Assembly (NCBI GenBank): GCA_007117945.1
Contig: SKTN01000382.1
Span: 1 to 11,177 of the forward strand
Source of the DNA: Nitriliruptoraceae bacterium
GTDB lineage: Bacteria; Actinomycetota; Nitriliruptoria; Nitriliruptorales; Nitriliruptoraceae
DNA length: 11,177 bases
Reading direction: 5' to 3'
Made by a program: the position numbers and the translations under genes. The notes below the pieces were generated by a model, which saw nothing but the letters and a program-made list of their open reading frames with translations, was not told the origin of the DNA and did not search any database. The stretch's first letter is position 1, and each line of letters opens with the position of its first letter. Below, piece by piece: positions 1 through 6,345 of the stretch.

Positions 1-2
1 CG

Positions 3-158
3 GAGGGCGGGGACGGGGACGGCGAGGCGCCTGCGACGCACGAGGAGACCGCCGAGGGCGGGATCGCGGACGGCGGGGCCGAGGGGCGTGCGGACGGCGG
101 AGCCGGTGACGATGACCTCGCAGGGCCGGACGACGACCCGACCGACGGTGGTCGCTGA
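3..158 (+). CDS. C-terminal tail of an unidentified acidic protein (partial, enters from the left)
   Basis: One frame stays open from the window edge to a TGA at 156-158 and encodes 51 residues plus the stop. The peptide is dominated by Gly, Asp, Glu and Ala and ends in an Asp/Pro/Gly stretch (DDDLAGPDDDPTDGGR), so it is probably a disordered acidic tail. Third codon positions are mostly G or C, as in the confident genes here, while the alternative forward frame would be implausibly Arg-rich. No domain is visible, so the product cannot be named. The gene converges on the cyclophilin pair, and the strong hairpin at 232-267 lies downstream, which fits a real gene end. Chance openness in GC-rich DNA remains possible over such a short length. 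Confidence 0.45.
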   Translation, partial: EGGDGDGEAPATHEETAEGGIADGGAEGRADGGAGDDDLAGPDDDPTDGGR

Positions 159-231
159 CCACGGCGCGCGAACGCCGGGTCCAGCCTGCGCCTTCCGGGG
201 TCACGCAGCCACGGCCGTTGCGGTACCGCCC

Positions 232-267
232 TGGTCGTTGCCTGGGACCACGCCCAGGCAACGACCA
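232..267. terminator. Perfect 15-bp hairpin between convergent genes
   Basis: The arms 232-246 (TGGTCGTTGCCTGGG) and 253-267 are exact reverse complements and enclose a 6-base loop (ACCACG). The hairpin lies 74 bases after the stop of the left-edge plus-strand gene and 112 bases beyond the cyclophilin stop on the other strand, so it could end transcripts from both sides. There is no T-run after either arm, so it is not a textbook intrinsic terminator, but high-GC actinobacteria often use hairpins without a U-tail. A second, smaller hairpin (6-bp arms 311-316 and 322-327) lies closer to the cyclophilin stop. I see nothing coding in the rest of 159-379. Confidence 0.6.
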
Positions 268-379
268 CACGACCGGCTGGCGGTGGGGCTGCGGGGCAGC
301 ACGGGGCAGCCGGCGGAGCAGCCGCCGAGCAGCGCGGGGCAACGCGGCAGCAACCGGCGCGCTGCGCCCGGGGACGGCC

Positions 380-895
380 TCAGCCCTCGGTGATCTCCAC
401 GGTCTCGATCACGACGTCCTCGTGGGGCTTGTCGCCCGGCCCGGTGGGCGTCGCCGCGATCGTGTCGACGACCTCCTGGCCCGCGGTGGTCCGGCCGAAG
501 ACCGCGTAGGCGGGGGGCAGCGGGGCGTCGACGTGGGTGATGAAGAACTGCGAGCCGTTGGTGTTCGGGCCGGCGTTGGCCATCGCCAGCGTCCCGCGGT
601 CGTAGCCGCGGGACTGGGCGGCCTCGAGCTCGTCCCGGAACTTGTAGCCCGGACCGCCCGTACCGGTCCCGGTGGGGTCGCCCCCCTGGATCATGAACCC
701 GGAGATCACCCGGTGGAAGATGACGCCGTCGTAGAACCCCTCACGGGCGAGGAACACGAAGTTGTTCACCGTCATCGGGGACTCGCTGGCGAACAGCTCC
801 ACCTCGATGTCGCCCTTGTTCGTCCTGATCGTCGCGGCGTAGGACGCGGCGGTGTCGATCGTCAGGCTGGGCGGGGAGTTCCACTGCTGGGCCAC
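380..895 (-). CDS. Peptidyl-prolyl cis-trans isomerase, compact cyclophilin
   Basis: This 171-residue single-domain cyclophilin would catalyse cis-trans isomerisation of X-Pro peptide bonds as a folding helper. It has no signal peptide or membrane helix, so it is probably cytosolic. Core motifs are in order: FHRVISGFMIQGGD at about 60-73 with catalytic Arg62 and Gln70, then NTNGSQFF at 111-118. The position of human CypA His126 appears to be Tyr130, in a PPAYAVFG segment. I chose the GTG at 895-893 because AGGAAGG lies 7 bases upstream and the protein then begins VAQQWNSPPSLTID, typical of bacterial cyclophilins. The longer in-frame ATG at 1015 would add 40 Arg/Pro-rich residues of no recognisable origin. 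A second cyclophilin gene lies 129 bases upstream on the same strand, with a hairpin in between. Confidence 0.93.
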   Translation of the reverse strand: MAQQWNSPPSLTIDTAASYAATIRTNKGDIEVELFASESPMTVNNFVFLAREGFYDGVIFHRVISGFMIQGGDPTGTGTGGPGYKFRDELEAAQSRGYDRGTLAMANAGPNTNGSQFFITHVDAPLPPAYAVFGRTTAGQEVVDTIAATPTGPGDKPHEDVVIETVEITEG

Positions 896-902
896 GGAGG
901 GT

Positions 903-909
903 CCTTCCT
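903..909 (-). promoter_or_regulatory. Ribosome-binding site that sets the compact cyclophilin start
   Basis: The minus strand reads AGGAAGG, seven bases before the GTG at 895-893. This supports the short form of the protein over the ATG at 1015. Confidence 0.7.
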
Positions 910-932
910 GGCAGGCGTCATCGGGGAGGCCG

Positions 933-957
933 GCAGCCGCCCCGTCGGGGGGGCTGC
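933..957. terminator. GC-rich hairpin between the two cyclophilin genes
   Basis: The arms 933-943 and 948-957 pair over 10 bp with one unpaired G (939) and a 4-base loop (944-947). The hairpin lies 68 bases after the stop of the anchored cyclophilin and 38 bases before the start of the compact one. It could terminate or attenuate read-through from the upstream gene, or simply reflect high GC. There is no T-run. Confidence 0.35.
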
Positions 958-1024
958 GTCGGCTGGTCGGGGGGAGGCTAACCGTGCGGCGTGGCTGCGT
1001 CGCGCGCCGCGCCATCGGGGAGCA

Positions 1025-2017
1025 TCAGCCCACCTCGACGGTCACACCACGGATCACCACGGGCTCGTAGGGCCGCTCGGGGGTGTCGCTGGCGACCTGC
1101 GTCGGTGAGGCCGCGATGTCGTCGACCACGTCCATGCCGTCGATCACCGTGCCGAGGACGGTGTAGAGCGGCGGGAGCGGGGTGTCGTCCCAGACGATGA
1201 AGAACTGGGAGCCCACGGTGTCGGGGCCGGAGTTGGCCATCGCCACGGTGCCGCGCTCGTAACCCCCGGGGATCAGCTCCCTGAGGTCGTCGTCGGTGGG
1301 CTCGGCGGGCAGGCCGAGGTCCTCGGGCTCGACGCCGGCCTCGAGCAGCTCGTCGAGCTCGGCCCGCAGCTCCGCCACGAAGGAGTCGGCGACCCGCTCC
1401 CCCATGGCTTCGGCGCCATCGAGCTCGTCCTCGAGCTGGAAACCGGGGAAGGCCGGCTCCTCGGCGCCGGCGGCGGTGCAGTCCTCACGGCCGCAGCCGG
1501 TGCCCGCGGGGTCACCTCCCTGGATCACCTGGGGCTGGTCGGTGATGCGGTGGAAGATCACCCCGTCGTAGTAGCCGTCCTCAGCGAGGTTGACGAAGCT
1601 GTTGACGGTGGTGGGGGCGTCCTCGGCGGCCAACTCGATCACGATGTCACCACAGGTGGTGGACAGCGTGGCGACGTGGCGCTGCTCGGCGTCGATGGTG
1701 ACCTCGAAGGGCTCGTCGTAGAGCGCCGCATCCGCCTCCGGGACGTCGTCGGGGGTCTCACCGCAGGGGCCGACGGTCTCCTCGGGCTCCTCCGGAGCGG
1801 CGAAGGGGTCGTCCTCCTCGAGCGCCTGGTCGTCGATCTCCGGCGCCGGCGACTGCGCACCCCCGCCGATCAGGCCCGTGAGGGCGGCACCGAGCACCGA
1901 CAGGAACATCAGCGCGGCCATGAGGAAGATGATCTTGCGGTTGCGGGCGGTGCGCCGGTCGAACTTCGACGCGCTGCGGTTGCCGCCGCTACCCGGCTTC
2001 TTGGATGTGGACGCCAC
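1025..2017 (-). CDS. Membrane-anchored extracytoplasmic cyclophilin (PpiB-like)
   Basis: This 330-residue protein has a basic N-terminus (KFDRRTARNRKI), one membrane helix at about 29-50, an acidic Pro/Glu-rich linker (about 55-100) and a C-terminal cyclophilin domain (about 105-330). The layout resembles actinobacterial membrane-anchored PpiB, so the catalytic domain probably faces outside. Catalytic-type residues are present: FHR with Arg157, VIQGGD with Gln166 and GSQFF at 269-273; the His126 position again looks like Tyr (Tyr285). About 50 acidic, helix-prone residues (about 200-250) interrupt the fold between QLEDEL and GGYERGTVAMAN. Four cysteines (85, 122, 175, 180) could form disulphides outside the membrane. 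The GTG at 2017-2015 has GAGG six bases upstream. An in-frame ATG at 2293 would place about 90 low-complexity residues before the anchor and is unlikely. Confidence 0.92.
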   Translation of the reverse strand: MASTSKKPGSGGNRSASKFDRRTARNRKIIFLMAALMFLSVLGAALTGLIGGGAQSPAPEIDDQALEEDDPFAAPEEPEETVGPCGETPDDVPEADAALYDEPFEVTIDAEQRHVATLSTTCGDIVIELAAEDAPTTVNSFVNLAEDGYYDGVIFHRITDQPQVIQGGDPAGTGCGREDCTAAGAEEPAFPGFQLEDELDGAEAMGERVADSFVAELRAELDELLEAGVEPEDLGLPAEPTDDDLRELIPGGYERGTVAMANSGPDTVGSQFFIVWDDTPLPPLYTVLGTVIDGMDVVDDIAASPTQVASDTPERPYEPVVIRGVTVEVG

Positions 2018-2023
2018 GGGGGA

Positions 2024-2027
2024 CCTC
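2024..2027 (-). promoter_or_regulatory. Ribosome-binding site that sets the anchored cyclophilin start
   Basis: GAGG on the minus strand lies six bases before the GTG at 2017-2015. It favours a start directly before the basic/transmembrane N-terminus rather than the far-upstream ATG at 2293. Confidence 0.55.
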
Positions 2028-2054
2028 GACGGGACGGGAGCTCCTGACGGGGAG

Positions 2055-2080
2055 CTGGTGGTGGGCAACTGGTGGTGGGC
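2055..2080. repeat. Tandem 12-bp direct repeat upstream of the cyclophilin gene
   Basis: CTGGTGGTGGGC occurs at 2055-2066 and again at 2069-2080, separated by AA, giving a 14-base period. It lies 38 to 63 bases upstream of the cyclophilin GTG, where a regulator site could sit, but it may be chance in GC-rich DNA. Confidence 0.4.
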
Positions 2081-2347
2081 GGCTGCTCGCCCGACGCTGG
2101 GGCGGTGCTGGGGCGGGGCTGTGCAGGGGGCCGTGCTGACGCGGGGGGCACGGCGGGAGGCACCGGGAGCGGGGACACGGGCGGTGACGAGGGTGCCCAC
2201 CACCACGCCGAGGTGCCACCTGGACCGGCCCCGGGTCGGTGCCGGTGCCGACCGCCGCAGCGACGCACCGAGCGACGGGCAGGGTGCGGGCACGGCACCG
2301 GCGCGCGGACGGTAGCGCGAGACGGCGCGACCCCGGCGCGCGGCTGT

Positions 2348-2578
2348 TCAGGCTATCCGGCCCCGGCGGGAGGCGATCCGCCAGCAGTGCAGGTGCCAGT
2401 GGCGTCGGTCCTGGGCGAGCTCCTCGGGCCACGCCACGACGTGACCGGCCCCGGGTGGGATGTCGCCGTGGCAGGCCGGGCACAGGTACGCCTTGCGGGC
2501 CTGGAACCCGGGGACGCGCCTGACCACGTACCCCGCGAGGTGCGGCAGGGGGGGGTCGGAGCCCTCCCATGGATCCAC
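2348..2578 (-). CDS. Small conserved Cys/His (putative zinc-binding) protein
   Basis: This 76-residue protein matches, from memory, a short actinobacterial family often labelled 'ATP/GTP-binding protein', although no nucleotide-binding motif is visible. The pattern is VRRVPG (19-24), then KAYLCPAC (29-36), HVVAWPEE (46-53) and RRHWHLHCW (58-66). Cys33, Cys36, His60 or His62, and Cys65 could bind one zinc ion in a ribbon or HNH-like fold; this is inference. The start is GTG at 2578-2576 with GAGG six bases upstream, and codon use is GC3-rich like its neighbours. It lies 214 bases downstream of the double dehydrogenase on the same strand. The molecular function is unknown. Confidence 0.8.
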   Translation of the reverse strand: MDPWEGSDPPLPHLAGYVVRRVPGFQARKAYLCPACHGDIPPGAGHVVAWPEELAQDRRHWHLHCWRIASRRGRIA

Positions 2579-2584
2579 GTGCTG

Positions 2585-2588
2585 CCTC
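2585..2588 (-). promoter_or_regulatory. Ribosome-binding site of the small Cys/His protein
   Basis: GAGG on the minus strand lies six bases before the GTG at 2578-2576 and supports that start, since no in-frame ATG begins the conserved region. Confidence 0.45.
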
Positions 2589-2686
2589 GCATCGGGTCGA
2601 CGTCGGTGGCGTCCACACCCCGACGCACGGCCCGTGGGGCCACCGGCACCCAGGGTGCCGGCGCGCGGCGGGTGCGCAGGTCAGCG

Positions 2687-2715
2687 GGTGACCGGGCCGC
2701 CCGGTGACCGGGCCG
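2687..2715. repeat. Direct repeat with an internal palindrome
   Basis: GGTGACCGGGCCG occurs at 2687-2699 and 2703-2715 (16-base period). The second copy forms part of a perfect palindrome, GCCCGGT-G-ACCGGGC, at 2699-2713. Shorter relatives (GGGTGCTC, GGGTGCTG, GGGTGACC) continue to about 2742. The element lies in the 214-base gap between the dehydrogenase and the small Cys/His gene. It may be an operator, an RNA structure or low-complexity drift. Confidence 0.4.
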
Positions 2716-2744
2716 TCGGGTGCTCGGGTGCTGCGGGTGACCGA

Positions 2745-2773
2745 CCGCCCGGGCTGCGCACCACCCGGGGCGG
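2745..2773 (-). terminator. Candidate terminator hairpin after the double dehydrogenase
   Basis: CCGCCCGGG (2745-2753) pairs with 2764-2773 with one bulged G around a 10-base loop, starting 20 bases past the dehydrogenase stop. A second inverted repeat, GAACCCG-C-CGGGTTC (2780-2794), overlaps the stop codon. Neither is followed by a U-run, so termination is only suggested. Confidence 0.4.
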
Positions 2774-2792
2774 CGCCCGGAACCCGCCGGGT

Positions 2793-4577
2793 TCAGGTGT
2801 AGACGTAGAACCCCCGACCGGCCTTGCGACCGAGGAACCCGGCCTCCACCAGGTGGCGGAGCAGCTCGGCCGGCTCGAGGGAGGGTTGACGGTACTCCTC
2901 CTCGAGCCGCTCCAGGATCGCCAGGGTCACATCGAGGCCCACCACGTCCATCAGCTCGAAGGGACCCATCGGGTACCCGCAGCCGAGCTTCATCGCCGTG
3001 TCGATCTCCTCCGCCGTCGCGTAGTGGGAGTCGAGCATCTTCACCGCGTCGTTGAGGTAGGGGAACAGCAGGGTGTTGACGATGAAGCCCGCGCGGTCGC
3101 CGCACAGCACGCCGGTCCTGCCCACCCGCGCCACGAAGGCGCGCCCCAGTGCCGTGACGGCGTCATCGGTGCGCACGGTGGTGACCACCTCGACCAGGCG
3201 CATCACGGCGGCGGGGTTGAAGAAGTGGAGACCGAGCACCCGCTCGGGCCGCCCGGTCGCCATGGCACACCCGATGACCGGCAGCGACGAGGTGGTGGTC
3301 GCGAGCACGGCGTCGGGGTGCAGGACGGCATCGAGGTCGGCGAAGAGCTGCTGCTTGATCGCGAGGTCCTCCGCGACGGCCTCGATCACCAGGTCGCAGT
3401 CGGCGAGCTCCGCGAGGTCGGCCACGGGCCGGACCCGCGCCAGGATCGCGTCCCGTTCCTCGGCCTCCAGCCGGCCACGGTCCACCTGCTTGGTGAGCGA
3501 GCGCTCCACGCGCTGTCGAGCGGTGGTGGCCTTCTCCTCGGTGCGTCCCCGCAGCGCCACCTCGAAGCCGGACCGCGCGCACACCTCGGCGATCCCCGCG
3601 GCCATCGTGCCCGTGCCGACCACACCGATCCGGCGCCACGCGGCGACCAGCTCCTCGTCGGGCGCCGCACGGCGCTGTTCGTCGGGCAGGGTCCTGGACG
3701 AGCCTGGCTCCTCGTAGCGGTAGAAGCCCCGACCGGCCTTGCGGCCGGTGTAGCCCGCCCCGGCGAGCTGCGCCAGGATCGGACGGGGCGCGAAGCGCGG
3801 ATCCTCGAACTGGGAGTGGATCGCGTCCATGATCCCGACGAAGGTGTCGACGCCGACCAGGTCGGTCAGCGCGATCGGTCCCATCGGCAGCCCGGCACCC
3901 AGGCGCATCGCCGTGTCCACGTCCTCCTTGGTGGCGTAGCCGCCCTCGACCATCCACACCGCCTGGTTGAGGTAGGGGAAGAGCAGCTGGTTGGCGATGA
4001 AGCCGCGACGATCGCCCACCACCACGGGCACCTTGCCGATGCGCTCCGCGAACGCGCGCGCCACCTCGACCACGGACTCATCGGTGACCACGGTGCGCAC
4101 CAGCTCGATCAGCCGCATCACCGGGGCGGGGTTGAAGAAGTGGAAGCCCAGCACCCGGTTGGGGCGCTCGGTGACCACCCCGATGTCCATCACGGGCAGC
4201 GAGGAGGTGTTGGTGGCGATGATCGCGTCCTCGCGCACGTGGGCGTCGATGACCCGGAAGGCCGCCTGCTTGAGCGGGAGCTCCTCGGGGACCGCCTCCA
4301 CGACCAGGTCGCAGGGCGCCAGGCTCGACGGATCGGTGGAGACGGCGATGCGGGCGAGGATCTGCTCCTGCTCCTCCTCGGTCAGGCGCTCACGCTGCAC
4401 CTGCCGCGCCAGGGACGCCTCGATGCGGGCGCGTCCGGCCTCCGCCGCGACGTCGTCGACCTCGACGACCGCCACCTCGAGGCCGTTGCGGGCAACGAGC
4501 TCCGCGATGCCCGCGCCCATGGTCCCGCACCCGACCACGCCGACCTGCTCGATCCGCTCCACGCTGCCGCCTGCCAT
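2793..4577 (-). CDS. Double-domain 3-hydroxyacyl-CoA (3-hydroxybutyryl-CoA) dehydrogenase
   Basis: This 594-residue protein is two complete 3-hydroxyacyl-CoA dehydrogenases in tandem (about 8-288 and 315-594) joined by a short linker. It should interconvert (S)-3-hydroxyacyl-CoA and 3-ketoacyl-CoA in fatty-acid breakdown or short-chain hydroxyacyl-CoA metabolism in the cytosol. Both halves keep the family's catalytic set: Ser125, His146, Glu158, Asn196 in the first and Ser430, His451, Glu463, Asn501 in the second. The halves differ at the cofactor site: GCGTMG with a following acidic VVEVDD in the first, GTGTMA with ALRGRT in the second. Each ends in a GRKAGRGFY segment. Fused forms of about this length are known in actinobacteria. 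The ATG at 4577-4575 has GGGAGGA seven bases upstream. It is divergent from the L,D-transpeptidase gene. Confidence 0.95.
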   Translation of the reverse strand: MAGGSVERIEQVGVVGCGTMGAGIAELVARNGLEVAVVEVDDVAAEAGRARIEASLARQVQRERLTEEEQEQILARIAVSTDPSSLAPCDLVVEAVPEELPLKQAAFRVIDAHVREDAIIATNTSSLPVMDIGVVTERPNRVLGFHFFNPAPVMRLIELVRTVVTDESVVEVARAFAERIGKVPVVVGDRRGFIANQLLFPYLNQAVWMVEGGYATKEDVDTAMRLGAGLPMGPIALTDLVGVDTFVGIMDAIHSQFEDPRFAPRPILAQLAGAGYTGRKAGRGFYRYEEPGSSRTLPDEQRRAAPDEELVAAWRRIGVVGTGTMAAGIAEVCARSGFEVALRGRTEEKATTARQRVERSLTKQVDRGRLEAEERDAILARVRPVADLAELADCDLVIEAVAEDLAIKQQLFADLDAVLHPDAVLATTTSSLPVIGCAMATGRPERVLGLHFFNPAAVMRLVEVVTTVRTDDAVTALGRAFVARVGRTGVLCGDRAGFIVNTLLFPYLNDAVKMLDSHYATAEEIDTAMKLGCGYPMGPFELMDVVGLDVTLAILERLEEEYRQPSLEPAELLRHLVEAGFLGRKAGRGFYVYT

Positions 4578-4752
4578 ACCTGGGTCCTCCCGCTGGTCGT
4601 GCTCGTGGGGCGCGCTCCCGAACGCCGCGCAGCGAGCCTACGTGGGACCCGCTGCGCGACGTGCACCCAGGCGAACGCGCCGGGCTGTGCACGCACCGAC
4701 CACGACGGCACACCCGCACCCCGTCCGCCCTACCGTGGCACCGTCGGCTGCT

Positions 4753-4767
4753 GACGCAAAGTGCGTC
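4753..4767. promoter_or_regulatory. Perfect 6-3-6 inverted repeat upstream of the L,D-transpeptidase
   Basis: GACGCA-AAG-TGCGTC lies 32 bases before the GTG start. It could be a regulator half-site pair or a small 5'-leader hairpin. No known operator is recognised. Confidence 0.35.
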
Positions 4768-4785
4768 GGGGCGGAGTTCCACGGC

Positions 4786-4793
4786 GAGGGGGG
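4786..4793 (+). promoter_or_regulatory. Strong ribosome-binding site that sets the L,D-transpeptidase start
   Basis: GAGGGGGG lies six bases before the GTG at 4800-4802. It argues for this start over the in-frame GTG at 4761, which would add 13 Arg/Gly-rich residues. Confidence 0.7.
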
Positions 4794-4799
4794 ACCGGC

Positions 4800-6335
4800 G
4801 TGCTGTTCAACAACGATGCTGCCGCGGCCACCCCCACATCCCGCCGACGCCGTGCGCTGCAGGGTGGCGGCGCGGCGGTGGCGCTGCTGCTGGCCGTGGG
4901 CGGGGTGCTCGCCGCCAGCGCGGCCTCCTTCGGTCAGGAACTGCGCACGGGCGAGGTGCTCCTCCCCGGGGTCACCGTCGCCGGTGTCGAGGTGGGCGAC
5001 TCCACGCGCCAGGCGGCCGCGGACGCCGTGAACGCGCACCTGGCCGACCACCTCGACGGTGAGGTGACCCTGGTGCACGACACCGGGAGCTGGACGACCA
5101 CCCCCCGGCAGCTGGGCGCCACCACCGATCTCGAGCAGGTGCTCTCCGACGCCTTCGCCGGGACCATGGACGCCAGCCTGACCCAGCTGATCGCCACGCG
5201 CTGGTTCGGCTCCACCAGCCAGCTCGCGCTGGACGTCACCGTGACCCGTGACACCGAAGCCGAGGCGGCACTGGTCGCCGAGGTCGCTGCGGACGTCGAC
5301 CTGGACCCCACCGAGGCCACGGTCACCTGGGACGAGGGCGCGGCGGTGGTCACCGAGCACCGTGACGGACGCGTGGTCGACACCGAGGAGCTGGCCACCG
5401 CCCTGCACGAGGCGCTCGACGGGGCCCGGGTCGAGGAGGCCACCGAGGTCGCTGTCCCCACCGACGTCGTGCCGGCCGAGCTGACCACCGAGGCCGCGAC
5501 CCGCGCCGGCGACGCCAGCGAGGCCGCGATCACCGCCGCCCTCGACCGGCCCGTGGCGGTGGTCTTCGAGGACCGCACCTTCGAGGTGACCCCCCGCGAG
5601 GCCGGCGCGCGTTACGACGGCGAGGTGGTGATCGCCGACAGCCTCGCCGCACCCGACCGGGACCCCGAGGTGGCGCTGACCGTCACCCCCGAGGACCTCA
5701 CGGGGATCGTGACCACCATCGCCGGCGAGGTGGACGTCGCCGCGGCCTCCGCGACGGGCAGCTACAGCGGCGGTCGCGTGCAGGTCGCGCCGGGACAGGT
5801 CGGGCGGTCGGTCTCCCGTGCCACCACACGCGAGCTGCTGGCCACCGCGCTGGTCGAGGGTGGCGACACCGTCGAGCTGCCCGTGGAGCCCGTGCAGCCC
5901 GCCGTGACCAGCGCCAACTTCGACACCACCCTCGTGGTGCGCCAGAGCGATCGACTGGTGGAGCTGCACCGCGGCGGCGAGGTGCTCCGCAGCTGGCCCG
6001 TGGCCGTGGGCACCGGTGGGTCACCGACCCCGACGGGCACCTTCACCGTCGGCGCGAAGCGGTTCGAGCCGACCTGGGTCAACCCCGCCCAGGACCGCTG
6101 GGGTGCCGACCTGCCCGCGCGCGTGGGACCAGGCCCCGACAACCCCCTGGGACTGCGGGCGTTGAACTGGAACCGGGTGGGGGGCGGCGACACCCTGATC
6201 CGCTTCCACGGCACACCCAACGAGGACTCGATCGGTGAGGCCGCCTCCAACGGGTGCGTGCGGATGTTCAACGAGGACGTGATCGAGCTCTACGACCTGG
6301 TCCCCTCGGGGGCGATGATCATCTCGGTCGGCTGA
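4800..6335 (+). CDS. YkuD-type L,D-transpeptidase with VanW-like/peptidoglycan-binding repeats
   Basis: This 511-residue envelope enzyme should form 3-3 or related cross-links in peptidoglycan. A basic patch (RRRR at 15-18) precedes one membrane helix or uncleaved signal (about 22-44). The ectodomain (about 54-365) looks like a two-fold repeat: segments starting near 54 and 232 each carry a TPR(Q/E).GA motif, and two related segments follow (about 150-222 and 310-365). This resembles the VanW-associated PG_binding_4 arrangement. The YkuD catalytic domain spans about 376-511, with His470 (FHGT) and Cys486 in ASNGCVRM; Cys486 is the only cysteine I see. Asn replaces the more common His before Gly-Cys. 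No lipobox is present. The stop is 10 bases from the convergent crotonase stop, leaving little room for a terminator. Confidence 0.93.
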   Translation: MLFNNDAAAATPTSRRRRALQGGGAAVALLLAVGGVLAASAASFGQELRTGEVLLPGVTVAGVEVGDSTRQAAADAVNAHLADHLDGEVTLVHDTGSWTTTPRQLGATTDLEQVLSDAFAGTMDASLTQLIATRWFGSTSQLALDVTVTRDTEAEAALVAEVAADVDLDPTEATVTWDEGAAVVTEHRDGRVVDTEELATALHEALDGARVEEATEVAVPTDVVPAELTTEAATRAGDASEAAITAALDRPVAVVFEDRTFEVTPREAGARYDGEVVIADSLAAPDRDPEVALTVTPEDLTGIVTTIAGEVDVAAASATGSYSGGRVQVAPGQVGRSVSRATTRELLATALVEGGDTVELPVEPVQPAVTSANFDTTLVVRQSDRLVELHRGGEVLRSWPVAVGTGGSPTPTGTFTVGAKRFEPTWVNPAQDRWGADLPARVGPGPDNPLGLRALNWNRVGGGDTLIRFHGTPNEDSIGEAASNGCVRMFNEDVIELYDLVPSGAMIISVG

Positions 6336-6345
6336 GCAGGTTGCG

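Larger units (their letters stand above)
2018..2347. other. 330-base intergenic stretch with no convincing gene
   Basis: This stretch lies between the anchored cyclophilin and the small Cys/His protein, both on the minus strand, and should contain the cyclophilin promoter. Open frames cross it on both strands, but their translations are Arg/Pro/Gly-rich and resemble no family I know. The only ordered element I see is the short direct repeat at 2055-2080. I could not identify a clear -35/-10 pair. Confidence 0.6.
4578..4799. promoter_or_regulatory. Divergent promoter region of dehydrogenase and L,D-transpeptidase
   Basis: The two genes start back to back, so both promoters should lie in these 222 bases. 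Weak -10-like hexamers are TACCGT at 4731-4736 for the plus strand and TAGGCT (reverse of 4635-4640) for the minus strand. I see no convincing -35 partner for either, so exact promoters cannot be placed. A small inverted repeat at 4753-4767 is listed separately. Confidence 0.45.

Noticed and set aside
159..379. Possible small RNA or CRISPR-like array in the repetitive gcagc/ggggc stretch
   Set aside because: The short repeats are irregular, without spacers of constant length, and resemble ordinary GC-rich intergenic sequence.
218..1108. A 296-codon plus-strand frame over the compact cyclophilin
   Set aside because: No recognisable domain; the opposite strand carries a complete cyclophilin.
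2460..4754. A 764-codon open frame antisense to the double dehydrogenase
   Set aside because: Its sequence is a repetitive His/Gly/Arg mixture, and its apparent internal repetition mirrors the duplicated dehydrogenase on the other strand.
4578..4799. Search for a tRNA or riboswitch in the divergent intergenic region
   Set aside because: No cloverleaf, T-arm consensus or known aptamer core could be recognised.
4638..5969. A 443-codon open frame antisense to the L,D-transpeptidase
   Set aside because: It is Gly/His/Val-rich without any family resemblance and overlaps a gene with clear catalytic motifs and a strong ribosome-binding site.
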